A stretch of DNA of 64,000 nt from Actinomycetota bacterium (GTDB lineage: Bacteria > Actinomycetota > Acidimicrobiia > Acidimicrobiales > Ilumatobacteraceae), in contig JAUSLV010000027.1 of assembly GCA_030645495.1 (NCBI GenBank), forward strand, positions 62,001 to 126,000, given 5' to 3'. The position numbers and the translations under genes were made by a program. The number at the start of each line of letters is the position of its first letter. Within the stretch, counting starts at the first letter, position 1. Positions 54,482-62,927 of this stretch are shown here, piece after piece. A model generated the notes under the pieces. The model had not been told where the DNA came from, searched no databases, and saw only the letters and a program-made list of their open reading frames with translations.

Positions 54482-55771
54482 ATGCAACGCCGCACCTTCC
54501 TCTCGCTCCTCGCACTCCCCGCCGTCGCCCAGTTCCTGCAGGCCTGCGGCGACGGCACCGGCAACGGCTCACCCACCGTGCCCGGTCGCTCCACGGTGCG
54601 CGGCAACGCGCTGCGCGCCACCGCCGGCCCCGACGACGCGATCCAGGCGTCGGCGGCGATCAACGAGTTCGCCCAGGACCTGTACGACCAGTTGGTGGCG
54701 GCCGACCCGGCGGCGAACCTCGTGTTCTCGCCCGCCAGCATTGCCATCGCGCTCACCATGGCGGCGGTGGGTGCCCGCGGCCCCACGGTCGACGAGATGA
54801 ACGCGGTGCTGCACATCGTCGACGACGGCTCGATCGACCGCTCGATGAACGGCGTGGCCACCCGACTCGAGTCGGTGAACCGCACGCGCGACAACAGCGT
54901 CGACGGCGGCGACGGCACCAGCGAGGTGCAGCTCAGCGTCGCCAACTCGCTGTGGGGCCAGAGCGGGCTCGGTTTCGAGCAGGCGTTCATGGAGATCCTG
55001 TCCGGCGAATACGACGCGGGGCTCGAACTGGTGGACTATCGCGCCGACCCCGAGGCCGCTCGCGGAGCGATCAACGAGTGGGTGGCCACGCAGACGAACG
55101 ACCGCATCCCGCAGCTGCTGGCCGAAGGAACCATCACCACCGACTCACGGCTCACGCTGGTGAACGCGATCTACCTGAAGGCCAACTGGGACACGGTGTT
55201 CCCGAAGGCTGACACCGCGGCCGAGCCCTTCGCCGCCCCCACGGGCGAGATCAGCGTGCAGATGATGCACCGCAGCGGCGAGTTCGGGTACGCGGAGGGC
55301 GACGGCTGGCAAGCGATCGACATTCCCTACGTGTTCAACGAGCTGGCCTTCACCGTGGCCATGGGCACCGCCGCGGACAGCGTGCTCCCCATCGGCGATG
55401 AGCTGTTCCCCGCCCTCACGAACCGGCAGGTCGAACTCGGCCTGCCGCGGTTCGATCTCGAAACCTCCACCGACCTGGTGCAGGTGCTCACCGACATGGG
55501 CATGAAACTGGCCTTCACCGACGCAGCCGACTTCAGCGGTATCACGCAAGCCGAGGCGCTCGCCATCGGCGCAGTGATCCATCAGGCCAACATCACCGTC
55601 GACGAAGAAGGCACCGAGGCGGCAGCTGCCACCGCGGTGATCATGGTCGAAACCTCGGCGCCGGCCGACGAGCCGATCGTGCTCACCATCGACCGGCCGT
55701 TCACGTTCTGGCTTCGCGAGGTCACCACCGGCACGATCGTGTTCATGGGTCGCGTCAACGACCCCAGCTGA
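54482..55771 (+). CDS. Serpin (serine protease inhibitor), Tat/lipoprotein-type export signal
   Basis: A 429-residue serpin, an irreversible suicide inhibitor of serine proteases. The N-terminus 'MQRRTFLSLLALPA' has a twin-Arg motif and a lipobox Cys22 in 'FLQACG'. Serpin hallmarks include 'NLVFSPASIAIALTMAAVGA', 'VNAIYLKANWDTVF', 'QANITVDEEGTEAAAATAV' and the C-terminal 'RPFTFWLRE'. The reactive-loop hinge 'EEGTEAAAATAV' is of the inhibitory kind. Counting 17 residues from its first Glu puts P1-P1' at Thr-Ser in 'VETSAP', a neutral residue fitting elastase- or subtilisin-like targets (inference). Bacterial serpins are uncommon. Confidence 0.93.
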   Translation: MQRRTFLSLLALPAVAQFLQACGDGTGNGSPTVPGRSTVRGNALRATAGPDDAIQASAAINEFAQDLYDQLVAADPAANLVFSPASIAIALTMAAVGARGPTVDEMNAVLHIVDDGSIDRSMNGVATRLESVNRTRDNSVDGGDGTSEVQLSVANSLWGQSGLGFEQAFMEILSGEYDAGLELVDYRADPEAARGAINEWVATQTNDRIPQLLAEGTITTDSRLTLVNAIYLKANWDTVFPKADTAAEPFAAPTGEISVQMMHRSGEFGYAEGDGWQAIDIPYVFNELAFTVAMGTAADSVLPIGDELFPALTNRQVELGLPRFDLETSTDLVQVLTDMGMKLAFTDAADFSGITQAEALAIGAVIHQANITVDEEGTEAAAATAVIMVETSAPADEPIVLTIDRPFTFWLREVTTGTIVFMGRVNDPS

Positions 55772-56203
55772 TCAGACCTGCGCGGGAACGTTCGCCGTAA
55801 GGCGGGCGGCGAACTCCTCGGCGTGGTCGTACAGCTTCATGCGGTTCAGCGCGAGGCCACCGATCACGGTGGCACCGAGGCCGGCGACCGCAGTGTCGAG
55901 GCGATCGAGGGTCTTGCCCGGGTTGAGCGCGAACGTGCAGTACGTGGCGGCCAGCTTGCCCTTGATCGCCGGCAGGTGGCCGATGGCGCCAAGGCCCCAC
56001 GGCTGCTGACCCACCACGAACAGGCCGTGCACCCACGTGCCCACTACCACCAGGTCGGCGTCTTGGATGGCAGCCATCTCGGGGCGGCGCACGGGGCACA
56101 CACCGGTGATGCCCCAGCCCTCCTGCTGCAGGTTGGTGGCGATCAGCTCGGCGGCCTTGCGGGTGTTGCCGGTGAGACTCTCGAACAGGATGACGGCCTT
56201 CAT
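55772..56203 (-). CDS. Flavodoxin-like protein
   Basis: A 143-residue flavodoxin fold. The FMN phosphate loop reads 'ESLTGNTRKAA' (residues about 8-18, the T-x-T-G-N-T pattern), and the next loops 'VVVGTWVHGLFVVGQ' and 'YCTFALNPGKTLDRL' sit where flavodoxins contact the isoalloxazine. It may serve as an electron carrier or NAD(P)H quinone reductase-like protein. ATG 56203 is used; TTGAAT (minus strand, 56211-56216) is 7 nt upstream, a leaderless pattern. An ATG at 56212 is also in frame. Confidence 0.82.
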   Translation of the reverse strand: MKAVILFESLTGNTRKAAELIATNLQQEGWGITGVCPVRRPEMAAIQDADLVVVGTWVHGLFVVGQQPWGLGAIGHLPAIKGKLAATYCTFALNPGKTLDRLDTAVAGLGATVIGGLALNRMKLYDHAEEFAARLTANVPAQV

Positions 56204-56231
56204 GGGCACCATTCAAACACGCGCGAGCTGG

Positions 56232-56693
56232 TCAGTTCGAAGTTCCGCACTCCAGGTCGAGCCCAGCGGCCCGCATCGCACGGCCCTTCTTGATCTTGCG
56301 CCACACTCCCAACACACCCACCACGAGGGTCAGCCCGATGATCGCGCAGATCACCACGATGATCCGCCTGGGCAGCGTGCGGGTGCCGAGGAAGATGTAC
56401 AGGTCGGGGATGATGAACACCACGAGCGAGATCAGCGCCCACTTGATCGCCTGGCGCATGTGGTCGTCGATGAAGTTGAGCACCATGCGCGGCGTGCTGA
56501 GGGCGTCGATGATGGCCGCAGCGAGATCGAGGCTGAGGTAGATCCACGGGTTGAGGCCGTAGTCGCCCACCGCCGCCCACACGATCACCGTGCGGATGAA
56601 CGACCACACCACGACGATGCCCGCCCAGGTGTAGCTGAGGCGTCGACGCCGCTGTTGCGTGGCGGGATCGTGGTGGCGCAGCGCGAACGGCAT
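56232..56693 (-). CDS. Four-helix membrane protein
   Basis: A 153-residue membrane protein with hydrophobic segments at about 23-42, 48-65, 84-103 and 110-130 and a basic C-terminus. 'PRMVLNFIDDHMRQAIKWALISL' has a conserved-looking cytoplasmic loop, but no family is recognised. ATG 56693 is preceded by TTGAAT (minus strand, 56701-56706) at 7 nt, the same layout as the neighbouring flavodoxin gene. ATG 56702 is also in frame. Confidence 0.7.
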   Translation of the reverse strand: MPFALRHHDPATQQRRRRLSYTWAGIVVVWSFIRTVIVWAAVGDYGLNPWIYLSLDLAAAIIDALSTPRMVLNFIDDHMRQAIKWALISLVVFIIPDLYIFLGTRTLPRRIIVVICAIIGLTLVVGVLGVWRKIKKGRAMRAAGLDLECGTSN

Positions 56694-56736
56694 CGGGAGC
56701 ATTCAATCAGCTGCTCAGTGGCGGCTGGAAGCGGGC

Positions 56737-59700
56737 TCAGATCTTCTTCAGCGGCGCCCAGGCCAGCGACAAGTGCTTCGTGCCTGCCTCGCGGAAGCGG
56801 ATCGTGGCCTCAGCCCTGTCGCCCTGGCCGCGGATCTCGAGGATCACACCCTCGCCGAACGACGGGTGTTCGACGTCGTCGCCCACGCGAAGGCCCAGCT
56901 CCTGGCTGTTCGACGGCCCGGCTGGGCGACGACCGGCGGCCAGCGCCGCATCCACCACCCGCTCGCGGTGGTAGTCACTGCCGATGTCGTCGTCGGGGTC
57001 GAAGCTGCTGACGGCCCGGCCGCTGCGCTCGGCGTTGCGTTGCGGGGCCGGCCCCTCGCTGCGACGGTACGGCGGCGGCGAGCCCGACGACCACGAATCG
57101 CGCGAGCGATAGCTGGCGCGGCCGCCAGAGCGGCCGCCCACCGCGCCCGTGTTCTCGATCAGGTCGGGGGGAATCTCGTCGAGGAAGCGCGACGGCGGGG
57201 CGTAGTTGGTGGTGCCGAACAATTGGCGGCTCCAGGCATGGCTGACGAACAGCTTCTGCTGGGCGCGGGTGATGCCCACGTACGCCAGCCGCCGTTCCTC
57301 CTCCATCTGCGTGGGCTCGGTGAGCGAACGACTGTTGGGGAACAGCCCCTCCTCCATACCCACCAGGAACACCACCGGGTACTCCAGGCCCTTCGCGCTG
57401 TGCAGCGTCATCAGCACCACACGGTCGTCGTCGTCGATCTCGTCGGTGTCGGCCACCAGCGCCACCTGCTCGAGGAACTCGTCGATACGCGTGAATTCGC
57501 GAGCTGAGCCGATCAACTCGCCGATGTTCTCCACTCGGCCGGCGGCCTCCACCGACTCCTCGGCCTCCAGCTCGGCCAGGTACCCACTGCCGTCCATCAC
57601 CGCCTGCAGCACGTCGCCCGGGCCGGTGCCCTCGTCGGCCAGCAGCGCCGACACCTCGTCGAGCAGGCGCACGAAGCTCTCCACCCCGCGAGCCGCGTTG
57701 CCGGTGAGGCCCGCCTCTTGCGACTGGCGCATCGCCTCGGTGAACGTGATGCCCAGCGCGTTGGCCAGCGCATCGATCTTGGTCACGCTGCCGTCGCCCA
57801 CGCCGCGCTTGGGCACGTTGAGCACCCGCTTCACGCTCACCTCGTCGGCCGGGTTCACCACCGCCCGCAGGTAGGCCATCGCATCCTTCACCTCGCGCCG
57901 GTCGTAGAAGCGGGTGCCGCCCACCACCTTGTAGGGCACGCCCATGCGCATGAACGCTTCTTCCAGCACCCGGCTCTGCGCGTTGGTGCGGTAGAACGCG
58001 GCCATCTCCTTCCACATCACGTGCGAGTCGCGGTGCAGGTTCTGGATGCTGCGGGCCACGAACATCGCCTCGTCGCCCTCGTCCTCGGCGTGGAAGCGCA
58101 CGATGCGGTCGCCGCCGCCCTTCTCGCTCCAGAGGTGCTTCTCCTTGCGGTCGGGGTTGTTCTTGATCACCGCGTTGGCCGCATCGAGGATGGTTTGCGT
58201 GCTGCGGTAGTTCTGGTCGAGCACGATCGTGGTGACGTCGTCGAACGCCTCCTCGAACAGCAAGATGTTGCGCACGTCGGCGCCGCGCCAGCCATAGACG
58301 CTGTTGTGCACCAGCATTCCATTGGCGACATAGTGGTGGGTGGGGTCGACCTCAAGGTCGTAGACCGGCCCGTCGTACTGCTCGACCGTCACCGAGTCGA
58401 CCGCGCGCGGCACGAACTGCCCGTCGTGCAGCACGAGGATCGTCATCCCTGGGTGGAGATGGGCCAGGGGGGTCGCGTCGTAGGTGAGACCGTCGATCAT
58501 CGCTCGGCGCTTGAGATGCATCCCGCCCAGTTGCGCTACGTCGTGGGCCGCCTTTAGCGCCTGCGCATAGCTCTTGAAGGATGTCTCGAAGCGCTTTCCC
58601 GCTTTACCCGCCCGCAGCTTCAGCCCCGCCGCTTCCAGTCGATCGATGACCTGCTGGTTGCTGGAGCTCCACTGCACCCGGTGGTGCCCGATGCGCGTTC
58701 GCCGGTCAGAGAACATCACCAGGTTGAGGGTGTTACGCAGCTTGCCGTTCTGAGGGCGGTGATGCGGGAAGTCCGGGTGCACCAGCAGTTCGTCCATGAG
58801 GATCTTCGCCCGCATCTCGGTGTCGAGTCCGGCATAGAGCTTTGCCAGCCATTCGTCGTCCATCGCCAACTCGCGGCCCTGCGAATGGAAACAGGCCGTC
58901 GGCAACCCGTAGTCGGCGGCGAAGCGCGATTCGTAGAACGCCGCTTCCGGGAGCGAGTCGCACACCTTCAACACCCACAGCGCGTCGGCGTGCTCCTGCA
59001 CGGCCCGCACGCGAAACCCCGGGTCGGTCTCACCACGACTGTTGGTGCGCACGCTCTTGGTGCGGCCGATCCGGTACCCGCGGTCGGCACGGTGCATCAA
59101 GTACACAAGATGCTTGCCGGCGGGCACGTCGAAACGAGCAGGCACCACGTGGTGCGGCGTACCGGTGACTGTGACATTGCCCGCAGTGACCATGACGACC
59201 GGCCCCTTGTACCGGCCCTCTTGAACATGGCGGACGGATCCGACCTCGGTGTGCGCGCGGCCGCCAGTGCCCAGCACGTCATCACCCACCACGATCGACT
59301 CGATGGGCACCTCACCGTTCGGCGTGGTGATCATCGTGCCCGGAGGCAGACACTGGTCGCCGTCGCCGACGATCGTGATCTGCTGGTGGCCGTGCGACAG
59401 CGCGAGGGCGAGCTCGTTCTGGGCGGTGTTGGTGTCTTGGTACTCGTCGATCAGCACGTGCTTGAAGCGCTGTTGGTAGTGGGCCAGCACCTCACCGTGC
59501 TCGCGGAACAGCTGCACCGTCTTCATCAGCAGGTCGTCGAAATCCATCGCGCCGGCCTTCTGCAGGCGGGCCTGGTAGTCGGCGTAGACCTCGGCGTGCT
59601 TGCGCGTGAACGGGTTGTCGGCGCCGGCCTTGGCCTGGTCGGGCGTGATCAGCTCGTTCTTCCACAGGCTGATCTGGCCGTGCACCGCCCTGGGCGGGAA

Positions 59701-60138
59701 GCGCTTGGCATCGAGGCCCAGGTCGCGGATCACGTAGCCGCACAGGCGCTGCGCGTCGGCCTGGTCGTAGATGCTGAAGTTGCGCGGGTAGCCCAACACC
59801 TCGGCGTTGGCGCGAAGGATGCGCACACAGGCGGAGTGGAACGTGCACACCCACATCGCCTTCACGACCGGGCCCACGAGCGCAGCCACACGGTGCTTCA
59901 TCTCGTCGGCGGCCTTGTTGGTGAAGGTGATCGCGAGGATCGACGACGGTGGCGCGCCCTCGTGCACGAGGTGGGCGATGCGGTGGGTGAGCACACGGGT
60001 CTTGCCCGAACCCGCACCGGCCACCACCAGCAGCGGCCCACCGCGGTGCACCACCGCGTCGAGCTGGTCGGGGTTCAGCGATGCCAGGTCGAGCGGATCG
60101 ACATCGAAGAAGCCAGGTTGGTCGGGGCCGGTCGCCAT
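56737..60138 (-). CDS. pcrA: PcrA/UvrD-type SF1 DNA helicase, intein-containing precursor
   Basis: An 1133-residue precursor: a 783-residue helicase after removal of a 350-residue intein. SF1A motifs: Q-motif 'LNPDQLDAV', Walker A 'VAGAGSGKTRVL' (39-50), Ia 'AITFTNKAADEM', II 'VLIDEYQDTN' (228-237), III split as 'IVGDGDQ' and 'SVYGWRGAD' around the intein, IV 'LDQNYRST', V/VI 'VVFLVGMEEGLFP' and 'RLAYVGITRAQQKLF'. It unwinds DNA in repair and removal of recombination intermediates. The C-terminal PcrA/UvrD tail 'GDDVEHPSFGEGVI' is the RNA polymerase/Tudor-type fold. Unspliced protein would be inactive because motif III is interrupted. Confidence 0.95.
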   Translation of the reverse strand: MATGPDQPGFFDVDPLDLASLNPDQLDAVVHRGGPLLVVAGAGSGKTRVLTHRIAHLVHEGAPPSSILAITFTNKAADEMKHRVAALVGPVVKAMWVCTFHSACVRILRANAEVLGYPRNFSIYDQADAQRLCGYVIRDLGLDAKRFPPRAVHGQISLWKNELITPDQAKAGADNPFTRKHAEVYADYQARLQKAGAMDFDDLLMKTVQLFREHGEVLAHYQQRFKHVLIDEYQDTNTAQNELALALSHGHQQITIVGDGDQCLPPGTMITTPNGEVPIESIVVGDDVLGTGGRAHTEVGSVRHVQEGRYKGPVVMVTAGNVTVTGTPHHVVPARFDVPAGKHLVYLMHRADRGYRIGRTKSVRTNSRGETDPGFRVRAVQEHADALWVLKVCDSLPEAAFYESRFAADYGLPTACFHSQGRELAMDDEWLAKLYAGLDTEMRAKILMDELLVHPDFPHHRPQNGKLRNTLNLVMFSDRRTRIGHHRVQWSSSNQQVIDRLEAAGLKLRAGKAGKRFETSFKSYAQALKAAHDVAQLGGMHLKRRAMIDGLTYDATPLAHLHPGMTILVLHDGQFVPRAVDSVTVEQYDGPVYDLEVDPTHHYVANGMLVHNSVYGWRGADVRNILLFEEAFDDVTTIVLDQNYRSTQTILDAANAVIKNNPDRKEKHLWSEKGGGDRIVRFHAEDEGDEAMFVARSIQNLHRDSHVMWKEMAAFYRTNAQSRVLEEAFMRMGVPYKVVGGTRFYDRREVKDAMAYLRAVVNPADEVSVKRVLNVPKRGVGDGSVTKIDALANALGITFTEAMRQSQEAGLTGNAARGVESFVRLLDEVSALLADEGTGPGDVLQAVMDGSGYLAELEAEESVEAAGRVENIGELIGSAREFTRIDEFLEQVALVADTDEIDDDDRVVLMTLHSAKGLEYPVVFLVGMEEGLFPNSRSLTEPTQMEEERRLAYVGITRAQQKLFVSHAWSRQLFGTTNYAPPSRFLDEIPPDLIENTGAVGGRSGGRASYRSRDSWSSGSPPPYRRSEGPAPQRNAERSGRAVSSFDPDDDIGSDYHRERVVDAALAAGRRPAGPSNSQELGLRVGDDVEHPSFGEGVILEIRGQGDRAEATIRFREAGTKHLSLAWAPLKKI
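58303..59352 (-). other. Intein in the helicase gene, at motif III
   Basis: Residues 263-612 of the precursor, 350 aa. It begins with Cys263 ('CLPPGTMITTPNGEVP', block A), has block B 'VTGTPHHVVPA' with the T-x-x-H motif, block F 'YDGPVYDLEVDPTHHYVANG' and block G 'MLVHN', ending in Asn612 followed by Ser613 (+1). All splicing residues are present. Between blocks B and F lie about 230 residues without LAGLIDADG. 'LVYLMHRADRGYRIGRTKS' and a later 'FYESRF' resemble the GIY...YIG and catalytic Glu pattern of GIY-YIG endonucleases, then a basic region that could bind DNA. The insertion point is the conserved D-Q^S. Confidence 0.93.
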
Positions 60139-60189
60139 GGTTCCCCCATCCTACGGACGGGGTGTGAGGTGTCTGGCTAGCCTTCCGGT

Positions 60190-61353
60190 GTGCTTGCCCG
60201 CCTCCGCGTCCTGTTGTTCGCGGCCATCGGCGGGGCGCTCACCGGCCTCATCTCGTACAGCTTCTTGAAGGGGCTCGACTGGGCCACCCGCACCCGCGTG
60301 GCCCACGGCTGGCTGCTGTGGCTGCTGCCCGTGGTGGGCCTGGTGGTGGGCGCGGTGTACTTCTACTGGGGTGGCCACGCGAAGGGTGGCACGCCCTACG
60401 TGATCGAGCAGGGGCACATCTTCACCCACGGCGTGCCGGCCCGCATGGCGCCGCTGATCTGGGGCGGTTCGGTGGCCGGTCACCTCGCCGGCGCCAGCGT
60501 GGGCCGTGAGGGCGCGGCGCTGCAGATGGCCGGGTCGGTCACCGACACCGCCGCTCGGCTGGGCGGGCTGTCCGATGCCGAGCGGCGCACGCTGATCGCC
60601 GCCTCGCTCGCCGGTGGCTGGGGCGGCGTGTTCGGCGTGCCGTTCACCGGCATCGCGTTCACCCTGCAGATGACCCCCAAGCACCGATTGCGGGCGCTCG
60701 CCCCGGCGGCGGTGTCGGCATTCGTGGCCGCGTGGGTGGTCGATCTGCTGGGCTACGACATGGGCGTTCGCCCCCACCTGCCCGCGCCGAACTGGACGAT
60801 CGGCCTGCCGTGCAAGCTGCTGCTCGCGGGCGTCTCGTTCGGGTTGGTGGCCCGCGTGTTCGTGGGCTCGTTGCACCGGGTGAAGGCGAAGCTGGGCCAC
60901 TGGGTGAAGTGGCCGCCCGCCCGGCCGATCATCGGCGCCGCGGCCACGATCGGGCTGGCCGTGCTGGTGGGCCGCGACTACCTGGGCCTGTCCACGCCGC
61001 TGCTCGCGGATGCCTTCGCGGACGCGCACATCGATTGGTACGACCCGCTGCTGAAGCTGGTGTTCACGGTGATCGCGCTCGGCACCGGGTTCGTGGGCGG
61101 CGAGGTGCTGCCGCTGTTCGTGATCGGCGGCACGCTCGGTGGAGCGCTGGCGCCCGGCCTGCACGTGAGCGGCCCGCTGCTGGCCACCACCGGCTCGGTG
61201 GCCGCGTTCTCCTCCGCCGCCGGCGTGGCGCTCACCGGGCTGGTGCTCACCGTGGAGCAGTTCGGCTGGAACTCGCTGCTACCTGCGGTGCTGGTGGGTG
61301 TCGCGGCCCACTTCGCGGCCGGCAAGCCCGGGTTGTACGTCACGCACCACTAG
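60190..61353 (+). CDS. CLC-type channel/antiporter, CLC-F (fluoride) subtype
   Basis: A 387-residue polytopic CLC protein. The sequence 'RMAPLIWGGSVAGHLAGASVGREGAALQMAG' contains the CLC G-R-E-G motif in the form typical of the CLC-F fluoride/proton antiporter branch ('RMxP...GREGxxxQM'), and 'GGVFGVPFTG' and 'GFVGGEVLPLFVIGGTLGGALAPG' match the same branch. The usual Cl- channel GSGIP loop is absent. It most likely exports fluoride. GTG 60190 has TAGCCT (60178-60183) 6 nt upstream, without RBS; no fluoride riboswitch fits in the 51-bp space to pcrA. Confidence 0.82.
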   Translation: MLARLRVLLFAAIGGALTGLISYSFLKGLDWATRTRVAHGWLLWLLPVVGLVVGAVYFYWGGHAKGGTPYVIEQGHIFTHGVPARMAPLIWGGSVAGHLAGASVGREGAALQMAGSVTDTAARLGGLSDAERRTLIAASLAGGWGGVFGVPFTGIAFTLQMTPKHRLRALAPAAVSAFVAAWVVDLLGYDMGVRPHLPAPNWTIGLPCKLLLAGVSFGLVARVFVGSLHRVKAKLGHWVKWPPARPIIGAAATIGLAVLVGRDYLGLSTPLLADAFADAHIDWYDPLLKLVFTVIALGTGFVGGEVLPLFVIGGTLGGALAPGLHVSGPLLATTGSVAAFSSAAGVALTGLVLTVEQFGWNSLLPAVLVGVAAHFAAGKPGLYVTHH

Positions 61354-61362
61354 CGTCACCCC

Positions 61363-62616
61363 ATGCAGATCTTGTCGGCGAACGATCGCGACCGGAAGGC
61401 GGCGATGCAGCGGATGAAGCGCCTCGCGCTGGCGCTGCTGGGGTTCGTGACGGTCGTGTTCCTGCTGGCCCGATGGCAAGAGCCGCACCACTCGTGGCTG
61501 GCGTACGTGGGCGCCTTCGCCGAGGCGGCGATGGTGGGCGCGCTGGCCGACTGGTTCGCGGTCACCGCCCTGTTCCGCTACCCGATGGGGCTGCCGATCC
61601 CGCACACGGCGATCATCGCCCACCGCAAGGACCAGATCGGCGAGTCGCTGGGCGACTTCGTGCAGGAGAACTTCCTCACCCGCGAGGTGGTGAACGACCG
61701 CCTCGCGCAGGCCCATGTGGGCCAACGTTTGGGCACCTGGCTCAGCGAGCCGGCCAACGCGGTGCGCGCCGGCGAGGCCGTGGCCGACACCCTGCGCGGC
61801 AGCCTGGAAGTGCTCGACGACAGCGACGTCAGCAGCGCGTTGCAGGGCATGATCGAGCGCAAGATCGAGGCAACGCCCGTGGCTCCGCTGATCGGGCGGG
61901 CGATCGACGTTGCCATGGAGGGCGACCACCACCAGCGGCTGCTCGACGCCGTGCTCGAAGGCCTGGCCCACTTCCTCGACGACAACCGCACCACGTTCCG
62001 CTCGCGCCTCGAGAGCGAGTCGCCGTGGTGGGTGCCCGAGCCGATCGACAACCGCATCTTCGACAAGATCTACTCGGCGGTGCATCGCTTCCTCGACGAT
62101 GTGGGCGGCGACAGCCGTCACGAGGTGCGCCAGGCCATCGAACGGCAGGTGGTGGGGTTCACCGACCGCCTGCGCAACGACCCAGTGTTGCTGGCCAAGG
62201 GCGAGGAGCTGAAGCACGAATTGCTCGCCCACCGCGACGTGCGCGCCTGGCTGGATTCGCTGTGGGGTGAGGTGAAGCGCACCACGCTCGTGGCCACCGA
62301 CGACCCCACCAGCGAACTGCGCCAGCGCATCGAGCGCTCACTCGTGGGCCTTGGGCAGAGGTTGCGCGACGACGCCGAACTGCAGCAGAAGATGGACGAC
62401 TGGGTGCAGCGCGCCGTCGGCTACGTAGTGGACCACTACCGCGGCGAGGTGGCCGACATCATCAGCTCCACCGTCGCCAAGTGGGACGGCAAGGCCACCG
62501 CCGACCGGCTGGAGCTGCAGGTCGGGCGCGACCTCCAGTTCATCCGCATCAACGGCACGCTGGTGGGTGGCCTGGCCGGCCTGGTGATCTTCACCCTCAG
62601 CCGCCTGGTGTTCTAG
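61363..62616 (+). CDS. DUF445 family membrane protein
   Basis: A 417-residue DUF445 protein. It has N-terminal hydrophobic segments (about 20-36 and 45-70), the family's 'GALADWFAVTALFRYPMGLPIPHTAIIAHRKDQIG' region (key features G-A-L-A-D-W-F and H-T-A-I-I) and a long helical middle. A C-terminal hydrophobic helix ('GTLVGGLAGLVIFTL') closes it. Function unknown; possibly an envelope scaffold. TAGCGT (61351-61356), whose first three bases are the stop codon of the CLC gene, lies 6 nt before ATG 61363. Confidence 0.85.
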   Translation: MQILSANDRDRKAAMQRMKRLALALLGFVTVVFLLARWQEPHHSWLAYVGAFAEAAMVGALADWFAVTALFRYPMGLPIPHTAIIAHRKDQIGESLGDFVQENFLTREVVNDRLAQAHVGQRLGTWLSEPANAVRAGEAVADTLRGSLEVLDDSDVSSALQGMIERKIEATPVAPLIGRAIDVAMEGDHHQRLLDAVLEGLAHFLDDNRTTFRSRLESESPWWVPEPIDNRIFDKIYSAVHRFLDDVGGDSRHEVRQAIERQVVGFTDRLRNDPVLLAKGEELKHELLAHRDVRAWLDSLWGEVKRTTLVATDDPTSELRQRIERSLVGLGQRLRDDAELQQKMDDWVQRAVGYVVDHYRGEVADIISSTVAKWDGKATADRLELQVGRDLQFIRINGTLVGGLAGLVIFTLSRLVF

Positions 62617-62639
62617 CGGGGCCCCGACCCCACCGAGCC

Positions 62640-62876
62640 TCAGCGCTCGATTGGTGGCATGATCGGACCTTGCACCCGACCACCCATTGCTGATGCTGCG
62701 GCAATGCCCGACCGCTTGAGAAACCGTTGGGCGGCGCCATCGCCAGGTGCAGGCTCGGCGCATCCGGCGTGTACGCCGTGGTCACCGACCATCACCACGT
62801 CATCGCCGTCGCGAAGCGAAGTACCGCAGAGGCGGCACAACCGCTCGTCGGTCGAAGCACCTTCCGCACTGCTCAT
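62640..62876 (-). CDS. Small zinc-ribbon-like protein
   Basis: A 78-residue protein with 'CRLCGTSLRDGDDVV' and 'DHGVHAGC' (C-x2-C, H-x3-C-like), a possible single zinc site. The rest is loop-like. It is short, but TACTGT (minus strand, 62883-62888) lies 6 nt before ATG 62876, the same layout as the glutathione peroxidase gene, which supports it being a real gene. Function unknown. Confidence 0.55.
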   Translation of the reverse strand: MSSAEGASTDERLCRLCGTSLRDGDDVVMVGDHGVHAGCAEPAPGDGAAQRFLKRSGIAAASAMGGRVQGPIMPPIER

Positions 62877-62927
62877 ACCCGCACAGTAGCTGAGCTGGGA
62901 CCATTCCTTCCCAGAGGCCGACGCGCG

